Shown here piece by piece: positions 7,590-16,603 of a stretch of 64,000 bases of DNA (its first letter is position 1; each line of letters begins with the position of its first letter). Location: assembly GCF_000612845.1 (NCBI RefSeq), contig NZ_CCAT010000008.1:1-64000 (forward strand), given 5' to 3'. The translations under genes and the position numbers were made by a program. The DNA comes from Clostridium ihumii AP5. GTDB lineage: Bacteria > Bacillota > Clostridia > Clostridiales > Clostridiaceae. The notes below the pieces were generated by a model. That model was given only the letters and a program-made list of their open reading frames with translations, was not told the origin of the DNA and did not search any database.

Positions 7590-7895
7590 ATGGTAGTTAG
7601 ATTTAAAAGATATGAAGCTGATAAAGAAATAAATAAGTTTTACAAGACTTACAAGTGGGTAAAGAAACGGAAAGAGGCATTGATAAGAGATAACTTTGAA
7701 TGTCAAGAGTGCAAGAGGCAAGGAAGATTTAGACATGCTGATTGTGTACATCATATAAAGGAGCTAAAACAATATCCAGAGTTAGCACTAGATATTAATA
7801 ACTTAACTAGTTTATGTAATAGGTGTCACAACCTTATACATGAGAAACATTTAAAAACTTCTAAACCTAAGTTTACTAACGAAGAACGGTGGTAA
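7590..7895 (+). CDS. phage HNH endonuclease
   Basis: A 101-residue HNH nuclease. Visible in order: CQECKRQG (first CxxC zinc pair), the HNH core CVHHIKEL with the paired histidines near residue 52, NNLTSLC (the Asn), and CNRCHNLIHE (second CxxC and final His). This is the full-length small phage form. In HK97-like cos phages the HNH protein is encoded beside the terminase genes and is needed with TerL for cos cleavage and packaging. The terS gene follows after a 160-base G/C-rich gap that probably contains cos. Confidence 0.9.
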   Translation: MVVRFKRYEADKEINKFYKTYKWVKKRKEALIRDNFECQECKRQGRFRHADCVHHIKELKQYPELALDINNLTSLCNRCHNLIHEKHLKTSKPKFTNEERW

Positions 7896-8058
7896 AATAT
7901 ATAGCCCCCCTATTAAAAAAATTGGATTTTAAAGATTTTCTATAGACCGGGGGGTGTTATGGACAAGAGATATTTTTGAAGGTTTTCATGAGGGGGGTGC
8001 ACCCTAAGAAAAAAAGGGTGCAAAGTATAAAAATAAATCATAAAGTGAGGTGGTGATT
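7896..8058. promoter_or_regulatory. probable cos region with TerS-binding-type repeats
   Basis: In a genome of about 30% GC this gap contains runs of six C (7905-7910), six G (7949-7954) and six G (7992-7997). It also holds a ten-base palindrome GGGTGCACCC (7995-8004). The heptamer GGGTGCA occurs at 7995 and 8016 and again at 8221 and 8229 within terS. The position between HNH and terS is where cos lies in HK97-type phages. Confidence 0.55.
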
Positions 8059-8559
8059 TTGAATGAAAGGGAAAAATTAGCATTAAGTGAAAATGCATAT
8101 AAAGACTACATTTCAGGAATGAAATATAAAGATATAGCAGAAAAATATGAAGTATCTTTAAATACAGTTAAGAGTTGGCAAAAAAGATATAAGTGGAGCA
8201 GAAGTTGCACACAAAAAAAAGGGTGCAAGGGTGCAAGTGTGCAAAATTTGGGAAATAATAAAGTAGCTGTTGAAATAAAAGAAGATTTATTAAAACAGTT
8301 AAAAGAAAATGAAACTCATGGAAAGCATTATGAGGATTTAGTAAATGACTATATGGCTCTATGGGATATAAAAAATAGATTAATAGCTGATATAAAAGAA
8401 AGAGGTGTATCAGTTGAATGGAATAATGGTAAACAAGTTGGAATGAAAAAAAATGATAGTATACCAGAACTTAATAAGACAAGTGCACAGATGCTTAAGA
8501 TTTTAAGTGAGCTAGGACTAAAACCATCACCAAAGGTTGATGATTATGACGATATTTAA
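8059..8559 (+). CDS. terS: terminase small subunit
   Basis: About 166 residues from TTG 8059, which has AGGTGG five bases upstream; GTG 8050 is part of the ribosome site. The N-terminus carries a helix-turn-helix (YKDIAEKYEVSLNTVKSWQKRYKW) as in phage terminase small subunits, followed by helical oligomerisation segments and an acidic tail. TerS recognises the packaging site and recruits the large subunit. The coding sequence itself contains two copies of the heptamer seen in the presumed cos region, which may be part of the binding site. The end overlaps terL. Confidence 0.8.
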   Translation: MNEREKLALSENAYKDYISGMKYKDIAEKYEVSLNTVKSWQKRYKWSRSCTQKKGCKGASVQNLGNNKVAVEIKEDLLKQLKENETHGKHYEDLVNDYMALWDIKNRLIADIKERGVSVEWNNGKQVGMKKNDSIPELNKTSAQMLKILSELGLKPSPKVDDYDDI

Positions 8560-10174
8560 TAAACATATTGATGAATATATTAACTTTGTTGAAAGTGGAA
8601 CTGTAGTAACTAATAAAGATATAAAAGCAATGATAAGATTGGTAAAAGAAAAGTTATCACAATCTAATGTGTATATAGATTCAGAAAAGATTGATAAGGC
8701 AATAGAAAAGATACATGAGTACTTTCCATTTGAATTGTTACCATGGGAAAAATTTATCATAGGATTAGTTCATTGTTACTATGATGATAATACTGTTGTT
8801 TGGAATACCTTTCTTATAATGATGGGCAGAGGTGCTGGGAAAAATGGATTTATAAGTCCATTAAGTTGGTACTTTACTACTTCATTTCATGGTAAAAGGG
8901 GATATAATGTTGATATAGTTGCTAATAGTGAAAGTCAAGCTAAAACAAGCTTTGAGGATGTTTACGAAGTTATAGATGATAATAAAAAATTACAAAAAGC
9001 ATTTTATTATACTAAAGAAAAAATAGTATATAAAAAGACACGATCATATTTAAAATTTAATACATCCAATGCTAGAACAAAAGATGGTTTAAGACCTGCT
9101 TGTGTAATTTTTGATGAAATACATGAATATGAAGATTATTCTAATATTAAAGTTTTTAAATCAGCTTTAGGTAAAAAAGAACATTCAAGAATATTTATGA
9201 TTACTACTAATGGAAATGTCAGAGGCGGTGTACTTGATGATTATTTGGAAATTGCTGAAGATATTTTAAAGGGTGAAAATAAAACAATGAGGATGTTACC
9301 AATTATTTATAGATTGGATGATGATAAAGAGGTTGATAAAAAAGAACTTTGGGAAAAAGCTAATCCATCTATAAGATATTTCAAACATTTAAAGCTTGAA
9401 ATGGAACAGGAATATGAGGACATGCAATATCAACCACAACTAGCTATTGAATTTATGACTAAGAGAATGAATAGACCAGCAGAAGATGCATACACTGTTG
9501 TAGCTGAATGGGATAAGATAAAAGCTACTAATCAAGAAATACCTGAAATATTGGGTTGTTCTTGTATAGGTGGAGTAGACTATGCGAGTATAAGAGATTT
9601 CGTAGGATGTGGATTGTTATTTAAGTATGGAGAAAAAAGAATATGGCTGCATCATACATTTATTTGTCATAAAGCTTTAGAAATACCAGGCAGACCAATT
9701 AAATTTGATGTTGAACTGGCAAAGCAAATGGGATTATGTACAATTCTTAAAGAAGATACTGTAGAACCTAAATATATTGCAGAGTGGTTTTTAGATATGT
9801 CTAGTAAATATAATATATTAGATATTAAAGCTGATAGATTTAGGAAATCTTTGTTAGCAAGTGCATTTAGTGAGGTAGGACTTCCATTAAATGAAGTTGG
9901 AAATGGATATATAACGCATAATAAATTAGCACCATTAATAGAACAATTATTTGCTAATGAAAATGTTATATTTGGTGATGATCCTATGATGCGTTGGTAT
10001 ACTAATAATGTTTATGTAGATACAGATAAAAAAGGAAATAAAAGTTATAAAAAAATTGAGCCTAAGTTGAGGAAAACTGATGGCTTTTTTGCATTTCTAC
10101 ATGCTTTAACAGAAGATGAAAATATACCTCAAAGTGTTTTAAACACAACTTATTTTGGATGCTATTCATATTAA
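8546..10174 (+). CDS. terL: terminase large subunit
   Basis: About 542 residues, HK97-type (Terminase_1) packaging motor. The ATPase Walker A is GRGAGKN at about residues 94-100 and the Walker B is VIFDEIHEY at about 187-195. The nuclease half includes the acidic motif GVDYASIRDF near residue 340 and a second conserved Asp in IKADRFR. It cuts concatemeric DNA and pumps it into the prohead through the portal. Candidate starts are TTG 8537, ATG 8540 and ATG 8546; AAAGG at 8532-8536 fits the last best. It overlaps terS and is followed by the portal gene after 15 bases. Confidence 0.93.
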   Translation: MTIFNKHIDEYINFVESGTVVTNKDIKAMIRLVKEKLSQSNVYIDSEKIDKAIEKIHEYFPFELLPWEKFIIGLVHCYYDDNTVVWNTFLIMMGRGAGKNGFISPLSWYFTTSFHGKRGYNVDIVANSESQAKTSFEDVYEVIDDNKKLQKAFYYTKEKIVYKKTRSYLKFNTSNARTKDGLRPACVIFDEIHEYEDYSNIKVFKSALGKKEHSRIFMITTNGNVRGGVLDDYLEIAEDILKGENKTMRMLPIIYRLDDDKEVDKKELWEKANPSIRYFKHLKLEMEQEYEDMQYQPQLAIEFMTKRMNRPAEDAYTVVAEWDKIKATNQEIPEILGCSCIGGVDYASIRDFVGCGLLFKYGEKRIWLHHTFICHKALEIPGRPIKFDVELAKQMGLCTILKEDTVEPKYIAEWFLDMSSKYNILDIKADRFRKSLLASAFSEVGLPLNEVGNGYITHNKLAPLIEQLFANENVIFGDDPMMRWYTNNVYVDTDKKGNKSYKKIEPKLRKTDGFFAFLHALTEDENIPQSVLNTTYFGCYSY

Positions 10175-10189
10175 AGGAGGTGAGAAGAA

Positions 10190-11347
10190 ATAGGGATAAA
10201 GAACTTTTTTAACAATATATTCAGTGCACAAATGGAAGGAAAGACTATATCAAGTAATATTAAAGCAGAGATATTTTACAAGGAATTTGCAATACAATCA
10301 TGCATTTCAATAATAACTAATGCTTTAGTACTTGCAGAATTTGAAACATATGAAAGAGGAAAGCCTATTAAAAAGAACAATTATTATTTATTTAATGTAG
10401 AGCCTAACATAAATCAAAATGCTACTGAATTTTGGATGCAAGTAGTTTCAAACTTAGTTTATGAAAATGAATGTCTAATAGTCCAATTAAATGAACAATT
10501 ATTTGTAGCTGATAGTTTTAATCACTCAGAATATGTTTATTATGAAGATATTTATAAAAATGTAGTTGTTAGAGGATATACATTAAGAGAATTATTTAAA
10601 GAATCAGATGTAATTTATTTAAAACTAAATGATGCAAATATAAAAAAAGTAATTGATGGACTTTATGATGATTATAGTAAGTTATTAGGTGTATCAATGG
10701 CATCATTCAGAAAAGCGAATGGAACAAAAGGAATTTTAGAAATACAAGGACAGGCTCCAATTCAAGGGCCAGCAAAAGAAAATTTTGATAGATTAATGGA
10801 AAAAGACTTTAAAAAATATTTAGAAGCAGATAATGCGGTGTTACCACTTTCCAATACTTATAAATTTAATGAAACAAATAAGAATAGCACAATAAATAAA
10901 GATAGTAGAGATGTAAGAGCAGTAATAAATGATATTATAGATTTCGTTGCAGCTGCATTTCATGTTCCAGCTGGAGTAATTAAGGGAGATATTGCAGGAG
11001 TTGAAGGTCAAACAGATAATTTTTTAATGTTTTGTATAAATCCAATAGCAAAACTTATAACAAGTGAGATTAATCGCAAAATGTATGGTAAGGAGAATTT
11101 TATAGATAGAACATATGTAAAAATGGATACTCAAAGGATTAGAAATGTTGATATATCTAATATTTCAAAGGCTGCGGATTTACTATTTAGAATAGGAGTA
11201 AATTCAATTGATGACAACTTAGAATTACTTGGTAAGGAGCCACTTAATGAAACTTGGTCTAAGGAACATTATGTAACTAAGAATTATCAATCAGTTCTTA
11301 ATCCAGATTTAAAGGGAGGTGATAAAAATGGAACAAAGAACAGTTAA
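10190..11347 (+). CDS. phage portal protein, apparent AUA start codon
   Basis: A 385-residue HK97-type portal, the dodecameric gate through which DNA is packaged. Recognisable are the YKEFAIQSCISIITNAL helix near the start, the central SKLLGVSMASFRKANG region and the C-terminal AAAFHVPAGVIKG motif typical of portals. The first normal start codon is ATG 10232, but it has no ribosome site. A near-perfect AAAGGAGGTG at 10173-10182 sits seven bases before an in-frame ATA at 10190, and the frame from there reads GIKNFFNNIF, the usual portal N-terminus. I therefore begin the gene at the ATA. It ends overlapping the protease gene by 20 bases. Confidence 0.85.
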   Translation: MGIKNFFNNIFSAQMEGKTISSNIKAEIFYKEFAIQSCISIITNALVLAEFETYERGKPIKKNNYYLFNVEPNINQNATEFWMQVVSNLVYENECLIVQLNEQLFVADSFNHSEYVYYEDIYKNVVVRGYTLRELFKESDVIYLKLNDANIKKVIDGLYDDYSKLLGVSMASFRKANGTKGILEIQGQAPIQGPAKENFDRLMEKDFKKYLEADNAVLPLSNTYKFNETNKNSTINKDSRDVRAVINDIIDFVAAAFHVPAGVIKGDIAGVEGQTDNFLMFCINPIAKLITSEINRKMYGKENFIDRTYVKMDTQRIRNVDISNISKAADLLFRIGVNSIDDNLELLGKEPLNETWSKEHYVTKNYQSVLNPDLKGGDKNGTKNS

Positions 11348-11984
11348 CCTTGAATTTAGAAAAGCTAATCTTGAAGAAAGAAAAATTGAAGGATATGCAG
11401 CAGTATTTAGTGATGAATATACTAAATTAAGAGATAGGTGGGGAGATTCTTTTTATGAAAAAATTTCACAAGGAGCATTTTTAAAAACTTTAGCAGATAA
11501 GACAAGAGATAAATTTATGCTAATAAATCATGATTGGAATAAAGTTGTAGGAAGAACAAATTCAAATTTAGAACTAGAAGAAGATTCAAAAGGGCTTAAA
11601 TTTAGCCTAGAAATTCCCAATACATCAGATGGTAATGATTTATTAGAAAATGTTAGACTTGGATTAATTAAAGGATGTAGTTTTGGATTTAATATTGTTA
11701 ATCAAAAAACTAGGTGGGATGATGATTGGAATTTTTATAGGGATATAACAGAAGTTGATTTATTTGAAGTTACAGCAACTCCATTACCAGCATATTCAGA
11801 TACTGAAATTAATTGTCGTTCAGAACAATTATCAAGTATTTCAATAAAGGAAATGAGAGAAAAAGAAAAATCAAAAATAACTAATAATGATAATAAGGAA
11901 AATGAAATAAATGAGAAGAGAGGAGCTGAAATATTATCAGCTTTTTTTTATGGATTTAATTTTAAAAATGGAAAGGATGAATAA
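11328..11984 (+). CDS. HK97-family prohead protease
   Basis: A 218-residue serine protease of the HK97 gp4/S78 family that cleaves the scaffold part of the capsid protein during maturation. The domain covers about residues 1-165: RKIEGYAAVFSDE at the start, LINHDWNKVVGR with the catalytic His, then GCSFGFNI with the catalytic Ser, and a closing VTATPLPAYSDTEI. The C-terminal ~50 residues are a charged tail. ATG 11328 is chosen from GGGAGGTG eight bases upstream. Lies between portal and capsid as expected. Confidence 0.92.
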   Translation: MEQRTVNLEFRKANLEERKIEGYAAVFSDEYTKLRDRWGDSFYEKISQGAFLKTLADKTRDKFMLINHDWNKVVGRTNSNLELEEDSKGLKFSLEIPNTSDGNDLLENVRLGLIKGCSFGFNIVNQKTRWDDDWNFYRDITEVDLFEVTATPLPAYSDTEINCRSEQLSSISIKEMREKEKSKITNNDNKENEINEKRGAEILSAFFYGFNFKNGKDE

Positions 11985-11987
11985 ATA

Positions 11988-13139
11988 ATGGCAATGGAAA
12001 ATTTAGATAACAATGTAGACATGCAAAATATTAGAGAACAGGTAGATGAAGCTATGAAAGGAAAGGATGAAAAGGCAATTTCAGAAGCACTAGCAAGAAT
12101 GGCTGAGGGAATTCAACAAAACATATTAAAAGAAGCTAAGCAAGAAACAAGGTCAATGTTAAATTTAGAAATGAATGATAGAAATGTTTTAAACAAAAGA
12201 GGGAGCAATACATTAACAACAGAGGAAAGAAAGTATTACGACAAAGTAATTGAAAAAAGGGGATTTACTGATTTAGATGTAACTTTACCTAAAACAGTGT
12301 TTGATAGGGTATTTGAAGATTTAGAACAAAATCATCCATTGTTAAGTGAGATTACTTTTCAAAATACTACTGCTGTAACAGAATGGATTATAAGAACAAC
12401 AGATTGTGAAGCTGCATGGTGGGGTAAGTTAACAGATTCAATTAAAAAGGAACTTTCTCATGGATTTGGTAAAGTTAAAACAGATATGTATAAATTATCA
12501 GCATTTATGCCAGTTAGCAAAGCAATGTTAGATTTAGGACCAGAATGGCTAGATAAATATGTACGAACTGTTTTAAGCGAATCAATTGCTATAGCCTTAG
12601 AAGGTGCAATTGTAGCTGGCACAGGAAAAGACCAACCAATAGGAGTAATAAAAGATTTAAAAGGAGCTGTAGTTGAAGGGGTTTATCCAGATAAAAAAGC
12701 ATCAGTATTAACAGACCTTACACCAGAAACATTAGGTAAAAATATAATGGCTCCATTAACTAAAGGCGGTAAGAGAGCAGTTCCATCAGTGCTAATATTA
12801 GTGAATCCAGTTGATTATTGGGAAAAAATATTTGCTGCAACAACATTTTTAACACAACAAGGAACCTATGTTTTTGGAGTTATGCCTATACCTGCAAAAA
12901 TAGTGCAATCAATAGCGGTTCCAAAAGGAAAATTAATAGCTGGTATGGGTAAGGATTATTTTATGGGTGTAGGTTCAGGACAAAAAATAGAGTACTCAGA
13001 TGAATACAAGTTTTTAGAAGATGAAAGAACTTACTTAGCAAAGCAATATGCAACAGGTGAACCAAAAGATAATGAATCATTCCTAGTCTTTGATATTACA
13101 AATTTAAATACAGAAGCTCCAAAAGCAAAGTCTAAATAA
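11988..13139 (+). CDS. major capsid protein, HK97 fold
   Basis: A 383-residue capsid protein. The N-terminal ~95 residues are helical and charged and form the delta/scaffold domain removed by the protease. The mature HK97-fold part includes GFTDLDVTLPKTVFDRVF, the E-loop region ITFQNTTAVTEW, the spine-helix segment YVRTVLSESIAIALEGAIVAGTGKDQP, and the A-domain strands near KGKLIAGMGKDYFMG. It forms the icosahedral shell. It is followed with a one-base overlap by the head-tail connector gene. Confidence 0.92.
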   Translation: MAMENLDNNVDMQNIREQVDEAMKGKDEKAISEALARMAEGIQQNILKEAKQETRSMLNLEMNDRNVLNKRGSNTLTTEERKYYDKVIEKRGFTDLDVTLPKTVFDRVFEDLEQNHPLLSEITFQNTTAVTEWIIRTTDCEAAWWGKLTDSIKKELSHGFGKVKTDMYKLSAFMPVSKAMLDLGPEWLDKYVRTVLSESIAIALEGAIVAGTGKDQPIGVIKDLKGAVVEGVYPDKKASVLTDLTPETLGKNIMAPLTKGGKRAVPSVLILVNPVDYWEKIFAATTFLTQQGTYVFGVMPIPAKIVQSIAVPKGKLIAGMGKDYFMGVGSGQKIEYSDEYKFLEDERTYLAKQYATGEPKDNESFLVFDITNLNTEAPKAKSK

Positions 13140-13411
13140 TGATTGAAGAATTAAAAGAAAAATTAAAAATAACATGGAATGATGAAGATAATAACTTAAT
13201 AAGAAGCATTGAAGCAGGTAAAGAATATTTAAATGGAGTTGCAGGAACTAGTCTTGACTTTGAGACTAGTTCTTTTAATAAAGAGCTTTTATTTGAGTAT
13301 TGTAGATATGCATATAACAATGCTATGGAATATTTTGAAGAAAATTTTCAAAGACAATTAGTTCAATTGCAGATACAAAATGTAGTATTAAATAAAGAAG
13401 CTGATAAGTGA
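13139..13411 (+). CDS. head-tail connector protein (gp6-like)
   Basis: A 90-residue helical protein of the phage gp6-like/DNA packaging connector type. The pattern LKITWNDEDNNLIRSIEAGKEYLN near the start and a second long helix (ELLFEYCRYAYNNAMEYF) fit the four-helix adaptor that binds under the portal. The start overlaps the capsid stop (TAATG) and the stop overlaps the next start (TGATG), so the head-joining genes are translationally coupled. Confidence 0.8.
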   Translation: MIEELKEKLKITWNDEDNNLIRSIEAGKEYLNGVAGTSLDFETSSFNKELLFEYCRYAYNNAMEYFEENFQRQLVQLQIQNVVLNKEADK

Positions 13412-13782
13412 TGTTAAGTAAAAAGCAAATAATGAATAATTTATCTATTGTTTTTAATAGGAAAATTTCTATATTAGAATTTGAAGAAGTAGAAAATGAA
13501 ATTGGAGATATGGAGCAAAAGCTTAAAGAAATATGTACAATGTGGGTGTTTATAACAAGTCTTACTGGTGGAAAAGAGTATTTAGAAAATAAGAAAATAC
13601 AACAAAAATTAGTTTATAAAATAATATTAAGGAAAACTAATATTAAATTTAATCAAAGTATGTTTATTAAATTTGAAGATAAAATATTTAATATAAAAGA
13701 TATAGTAGATATAAGCTATCCGTATACAACTTTATTTGTTGAAGAAAAACAGGATGAAAAGGATATGTATAGAAATGAGTGA
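13411..13782 (+). CDS. head closure / head-tail adaptor protein
   Basis: About 123 residues. Position and size match the head-tail adaptor (head closure) family; the C-terminal half has short beta strands (MFIKFEDKIFNIKDIVDISYP) as in Phage_H_T_join proteins, while the N-terminus is helical. The ATG at 13411 overlaps the previous stop and is preferred over GTG 13408. Assignment depends largely on gene order between connector and the HK97 gp10-like gene. Confidence 0.65.
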   Translation: MLSKKQIMNNLSIVFNRKISILEFEEVENEIGDMEQKLKEICTMWVFITSLTGGKEYLENKKIQQKLVYKIILRKTNIKFNQSMFIKFEDKIFNIKDIVDISYPYTTLFVEEKQDEKDMYRNE

Positions 13783-14179
13783 TATTAATTTTAAAATTGA
13801 AGGGATTGAAGATTTTGAAAGTAGATTAAATCAAATAAGTAGAAAAGTACCTGATGGACAAGAAAAAATATTAAGGAAAGCAGGTAATAATCTTAAAAAA
13901 AAATGTAAAGAAAAGACACCAACAGGTAAGTCATCTAAACATATAAAAGACCAATATAAATTATCTGGGATTAGTTATGATAGGGATGGAATGGAGATAA
14001 AACTATACAATGAATCATCTAAACTTCATCTGATTGAAAAAGGTCATAAGATGGTAACTAAAAGTGGTAAGGAAGTTGGCTTTGTTCCAGGAGTAAAAAT
14101 GGTAGAAAGAAGTTTTAAAGAAGTTGAGCAAGAGTTACCAATATTAATTGATGGGTGGATGAATAAAATGTTGAAGTAG
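13778..14179 (+). CDS. HK97 gp10-like tail completion protein
   Basis: A 133-residue protein of the HK97 gp10 family. It shows the family pattern of an N-terminal helix (GIEDFESRLNQISRKVPDG), KKKCKEKTPTGKSS, and the His-containing loop HLIEKGHKMVTKSG with a closing helix. It starts at ATG 13778, just inside the preceding gene's end. Members connect the head to the tail tube. It is followed immediately by the tail terminator gene. Confidence 0.82.
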   Translation, partial: SDINFKIEGIEDFESRLNQISRKVPDGQEKILRKAGNNLKKKCKEKTPTGKSSKHIKDQYKLSGISYDRDGMEIKLYNESSKLHLIEKGHKMVTKSGKEVGFVPGVKMVERSFKEVEQELPILIDGWMNKMLK

Positions 14180-14188
14180 GTGGTTAAA

Positions 14189-14608
14189 TTGATTGATTTA
14201 GTTGATATAAAAGAAGAGTTAAATAATATTGTGAAAAGTATAGGCTTTAAAATTTATGGCCAAGAAGTTAAAGAAGGTTTTGATAGACCTTCTTTTTTCA
14301 TGCAGTTAATACCATTAGAAAGTAACTTAGAAAATAGGAATACTGTAGAAAATATTATTATGGTTGAAATAGTGTATTTTTCTAAAGATAAAACAGAATT
14401 AGAGAATATAAAAATGTATGAGCTATTGAAATCTAAGATATTTCCAATATTGAAGATTAAAGATAGAAGGGTACTAGTTAGAAATTTTAGGAGAGAACGT
14501 ATAGATGATATATTGTCTATTAAGTTTGATTTAGAATTTAAAACTAGCTCAGGGCTTCAAGTAGAGTTTGAAAAAGCAGATACATTAGTTTTAGAAATGG
14601 AGGGTTAA
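14189..14608 (+). CDS. tail terminator protein
   Basis: About 139 residues. It sits in the tail terminator position, between the gp10-like gene and the sheath, and has the typical alternating strands (YGQEVKEGFDRPSFFMQL, IIMVEIVYFS) of PBSX-type tail terminators (DUF6838-like). The TTG at 14189 follows AGGTGG by five bases and is preferred over GTG 14180. The protein stops tail tube polymerisation and joins tail to head. Sequence motifs alone would not be decisive. Confidence 0.65.
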   Translation: MIDLVDIKEELNNIVKSIGFKIYGQEVKEGFDRPSFFMQLIPLESNLENRNTVENIIMVEIVYFSKDKTELENIKMYELLKSKIFPILKIKDRRVLVRNFRRERIDDILSIKFDLEFKTSSGLQVEFEKADTLVLEMEG

Positions 14609-14609
14609 T

Positions 14610-15674
14610 ATGGGATTACCTAGTATAGAGATAATTTTTAAAAGCTTAGGTGCAAGTGCTATAGAAAGAAGTAGTAAAGGTACTGTAGCTTTAATTTTAA
14701 GAGATACAAAGACTACAGAAAATGTAATTACTATAGAAAGTATAAAAGAAATACCTAAGGAATTAAATGAAAGCAATAAAGAACAAATAGAACTTGCATT
14801 TAAAGGAGGATACAGAATACCACAAAAAATAATGTATTATTCAATAGCAGCAGAAGAAAGTATTGAAAAAGCATTAGAAAAATTAGAAGCAGAGGTTTGG
14901 GATTACTTAGCAGTACCTTTTATAGAAGAGAATGAAATTGACAAAGTTGCAACTTGGATTAAAGGCTTAAGGCAAGACAATATAAAGGTACAAGCAGTAT
15001 TACCAAATTGTAAGGCTGATAGTGAAGGAATTATAAATATTACAACAGAAAAATTTATTACAAAAACAAAGGAGTATAGTACAAAGGACTATTGTAGTAG
15101 ATTTGCAGGCATTTTTGCAGGTACACCATTGAATATTAGTGCTACTTATTTTGTGCTTCAAGAATTAAGAGATATTTACCCACATTTAAGGAAAAGTGAT
15201 GCAAATAAGAAAATAGATTCAGGAGAGCTTATAGTAATTAATGATGGAGAAAAATGCAAAATAGGAAGAGCAGTTAATTCTTTGACTACAACTAGTGAAG
15301 GTAAGGGAGAAGAATATAAAAAAGTAAAAATAGTTAGCACTATGGACCTTATAGATAGAGATATTAGAAGAACATTTGAGAATGACTATATAGGTAAATA
15401 TGATAACAGTTATGATAATCAAGTGTTATTTTCTATAGGTGTTAATGGATATTTAGAAACATTAGAGGATGATAAAATTTTAGCAAAGAGACAAAATTCT
15501 ACAGAAATAAATGATAATAAGCTTAAAGCATACTTCAAAAATAAAGGCATAGATGTTGAAAAATTAAATAAACAAGATTTAGAAGAGCTTGGAAGTGGAT
15601 CTAATGTATTTTTAAAAGGAAAATGTCGTCCATTAGATGCAATGGAAGATTTAAGTCTTGAATTTGAGATGTAG
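14610..15674 (+). CDS. contractile tail sheath protein (XkdK-like)
   Basis: A 354-residue sheath protein like XkdK of PBSX and the sheaths of clostridial myophages. The start GLPSIEIIFKSLGASAIERS and the following GTVALILRD are typical. The central domain holds DYLAVPFIEENEI and the C-terminal part has the conserved YIGKYDNSYDNQVLFSIGVNGYL stretch and the final GKCRPLDAMEDLSLEFEM strand that interlocks subunits. Its presence shows that this prophage encodes a contractile tail. It is followed by the tube gene after 14 bases. Confidence 0.92.
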   Translation: MGLPSIEIIFKSLGASAIERSSKGTVALILRDTKTTENVITIESIKEIPKELNESNKEQIELAFKGGYRIPQKIMYYSIAAEESIEKALEKLEAEVWDYLAVPFIEENEIDKVATWIKGLRQDNIKVQAVLPNCKADSEGIINITTEKFITKTKEYSTKDYCSRFAGIFAGTPLNISATYFVLQELRDIYPHLRKSDANKKIDSGELIVINDGEKCKIGRAVNSLTTTSEGKGEEYKKVKIVSTMDLIDRDIRRTFENDYIGKYDNSYDNQVLFSIGVNGYLETLEDDKILAKRQNSTEINDNKLKAYFKNKGIDVEKLNKQDLEELGSGSNVFLKGKCRPLDAMEDLSLEFEM

Positions 15675-15688
15675 GAGGGAATATATAC

Positions 15689-16117
15689 ATGGAAGGATTT
15701 AGAGCGGAAAATACCATAAATGGTACATGGGGGGAATTATGGATTGATGATATGTATATGTCTAATGTTATTGGATTACAAGCAAAGGTAACATTAGAAA
15801 CATCAGATATTAAAAAAACAAGAAGTCTAGCAAAGCATAAAAAAGTTGTTGGATATGAGGGAAAAGGTACTGTAAAGCTAAATAAGGCAGATAGTACTTT
15901 TATAAAGTTAATGTCGGACAATATGAAAAAAGGTAAACAAACATCATGTACGATAATATCTAAATTGTCAGATCCAGATTCATTAGGATGTGAAAGAATT
16001 TGTTTAAAAGATTGTGTATTTAGTGAATTGACACTAGCAGATTGGGAAGCTAAGAAAAATGGTGAGGAGAGTATACCATTTACGTTTACAGATTGGGAAC
16101 CTTTAGATTTAATATAA
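15689..16117 (+). CDS. tail tube protein (XkdM-like)
   Basis: A 142-residue tube protein of the XkdM family. The conserved opening GTWGELWIDDMYMSNVIGLQAKV and the TIISKLSDPDSLG and FTDWEPLDLI segments are characteristic. It polymerises into the inner tail tube around the tape measure. RBS AGGAGGG precedes ATG 15689. A gap of 72 bases separates it from the tail chaperone. Confidence 0.92.
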   Translation: MEGFRAENTINGTWGELWIDDMYMSNVIGLQAKVTLETSDIKKTRSLAKHKKVVGYEGKGTVKLNKADSTFIKLMSDNMKKGKQTSCTIISKLSDPDSLGCERICLKDCVFSELTLADWEAKKNGEESIPFTFTDWEPLDLI

Positions 16118-16189
16118 ATGATTAAAATAATTTTAGTGTGTCTAATTTTACTAAGAAAATATAATGAATATAAAAATGGAGGAATTAAT

Positions 16190-16603
16190 ATGAATACAAT
16201 AGAAAAATTATTAAAAATGGATGCGGGTAAAATAGAAGCACCTCATAGAAATGTACCATTAAAGCTACAAAAATTGGGTGGAGAGGAAATAGTGTTTGAG
16301 TGTAGAGCAATAGACCCTGAAAGGTTAGGAGAATTACAAGAGCAAGCAGTAGAGTTTTCAAAAAAAGGACAATTTAAAGGTACAAGAATGTCAGCAGTTA
16401 AATTTTTGATAATATTAGAAGCTTGTCCTATATTTAGAAATAGTGATGTAATGAAGCATTTTAATGCTGTAACTCCCAAAGAGCTAATGAAGAAGTTGTT
16501 ATTAGCAGGTGAATTAGATGATTTATATAAAGAAATCAATGAATTAAATGGTTATGAACCCGAAAAAGACGAAGAGGAACAAAATGAAATAAAAAACTTA
16601 TAG
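16190..16603 (+). CDS. tail assembly chaperone, zero-frame product (XkdN-like)
   Basis: A 137-residue XkdN-type tail assembly chaperone that binds the tape measure protein during tail assembly. The strong TGGAGGA site supports ATG 16190, and the protein is helical with a charged C-terminus (EKDEEEQNEIKNL). Just before the stop codon lies the heptamer AAAAAAC in the frame A-AAA-AAC, followed by a strong hairpin, so a fraction of ribosomes should shift to the -1 frame and extend the protein into the frame ending at 16773, as in other tailed phages. Confidence 0.88.
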   Translation: MNTIEKLLKMDAGKIEAPHRNVPLKLQKLGGEEIVFECRAIDPERLGELQEQAVEFSKKGQFKGTRMSAVKFLIILEACPIFRNSDVMKHFNAVTPKELMKKLLLAGELDDLYKEINELNGYEPEKDEEEQNEIKNL

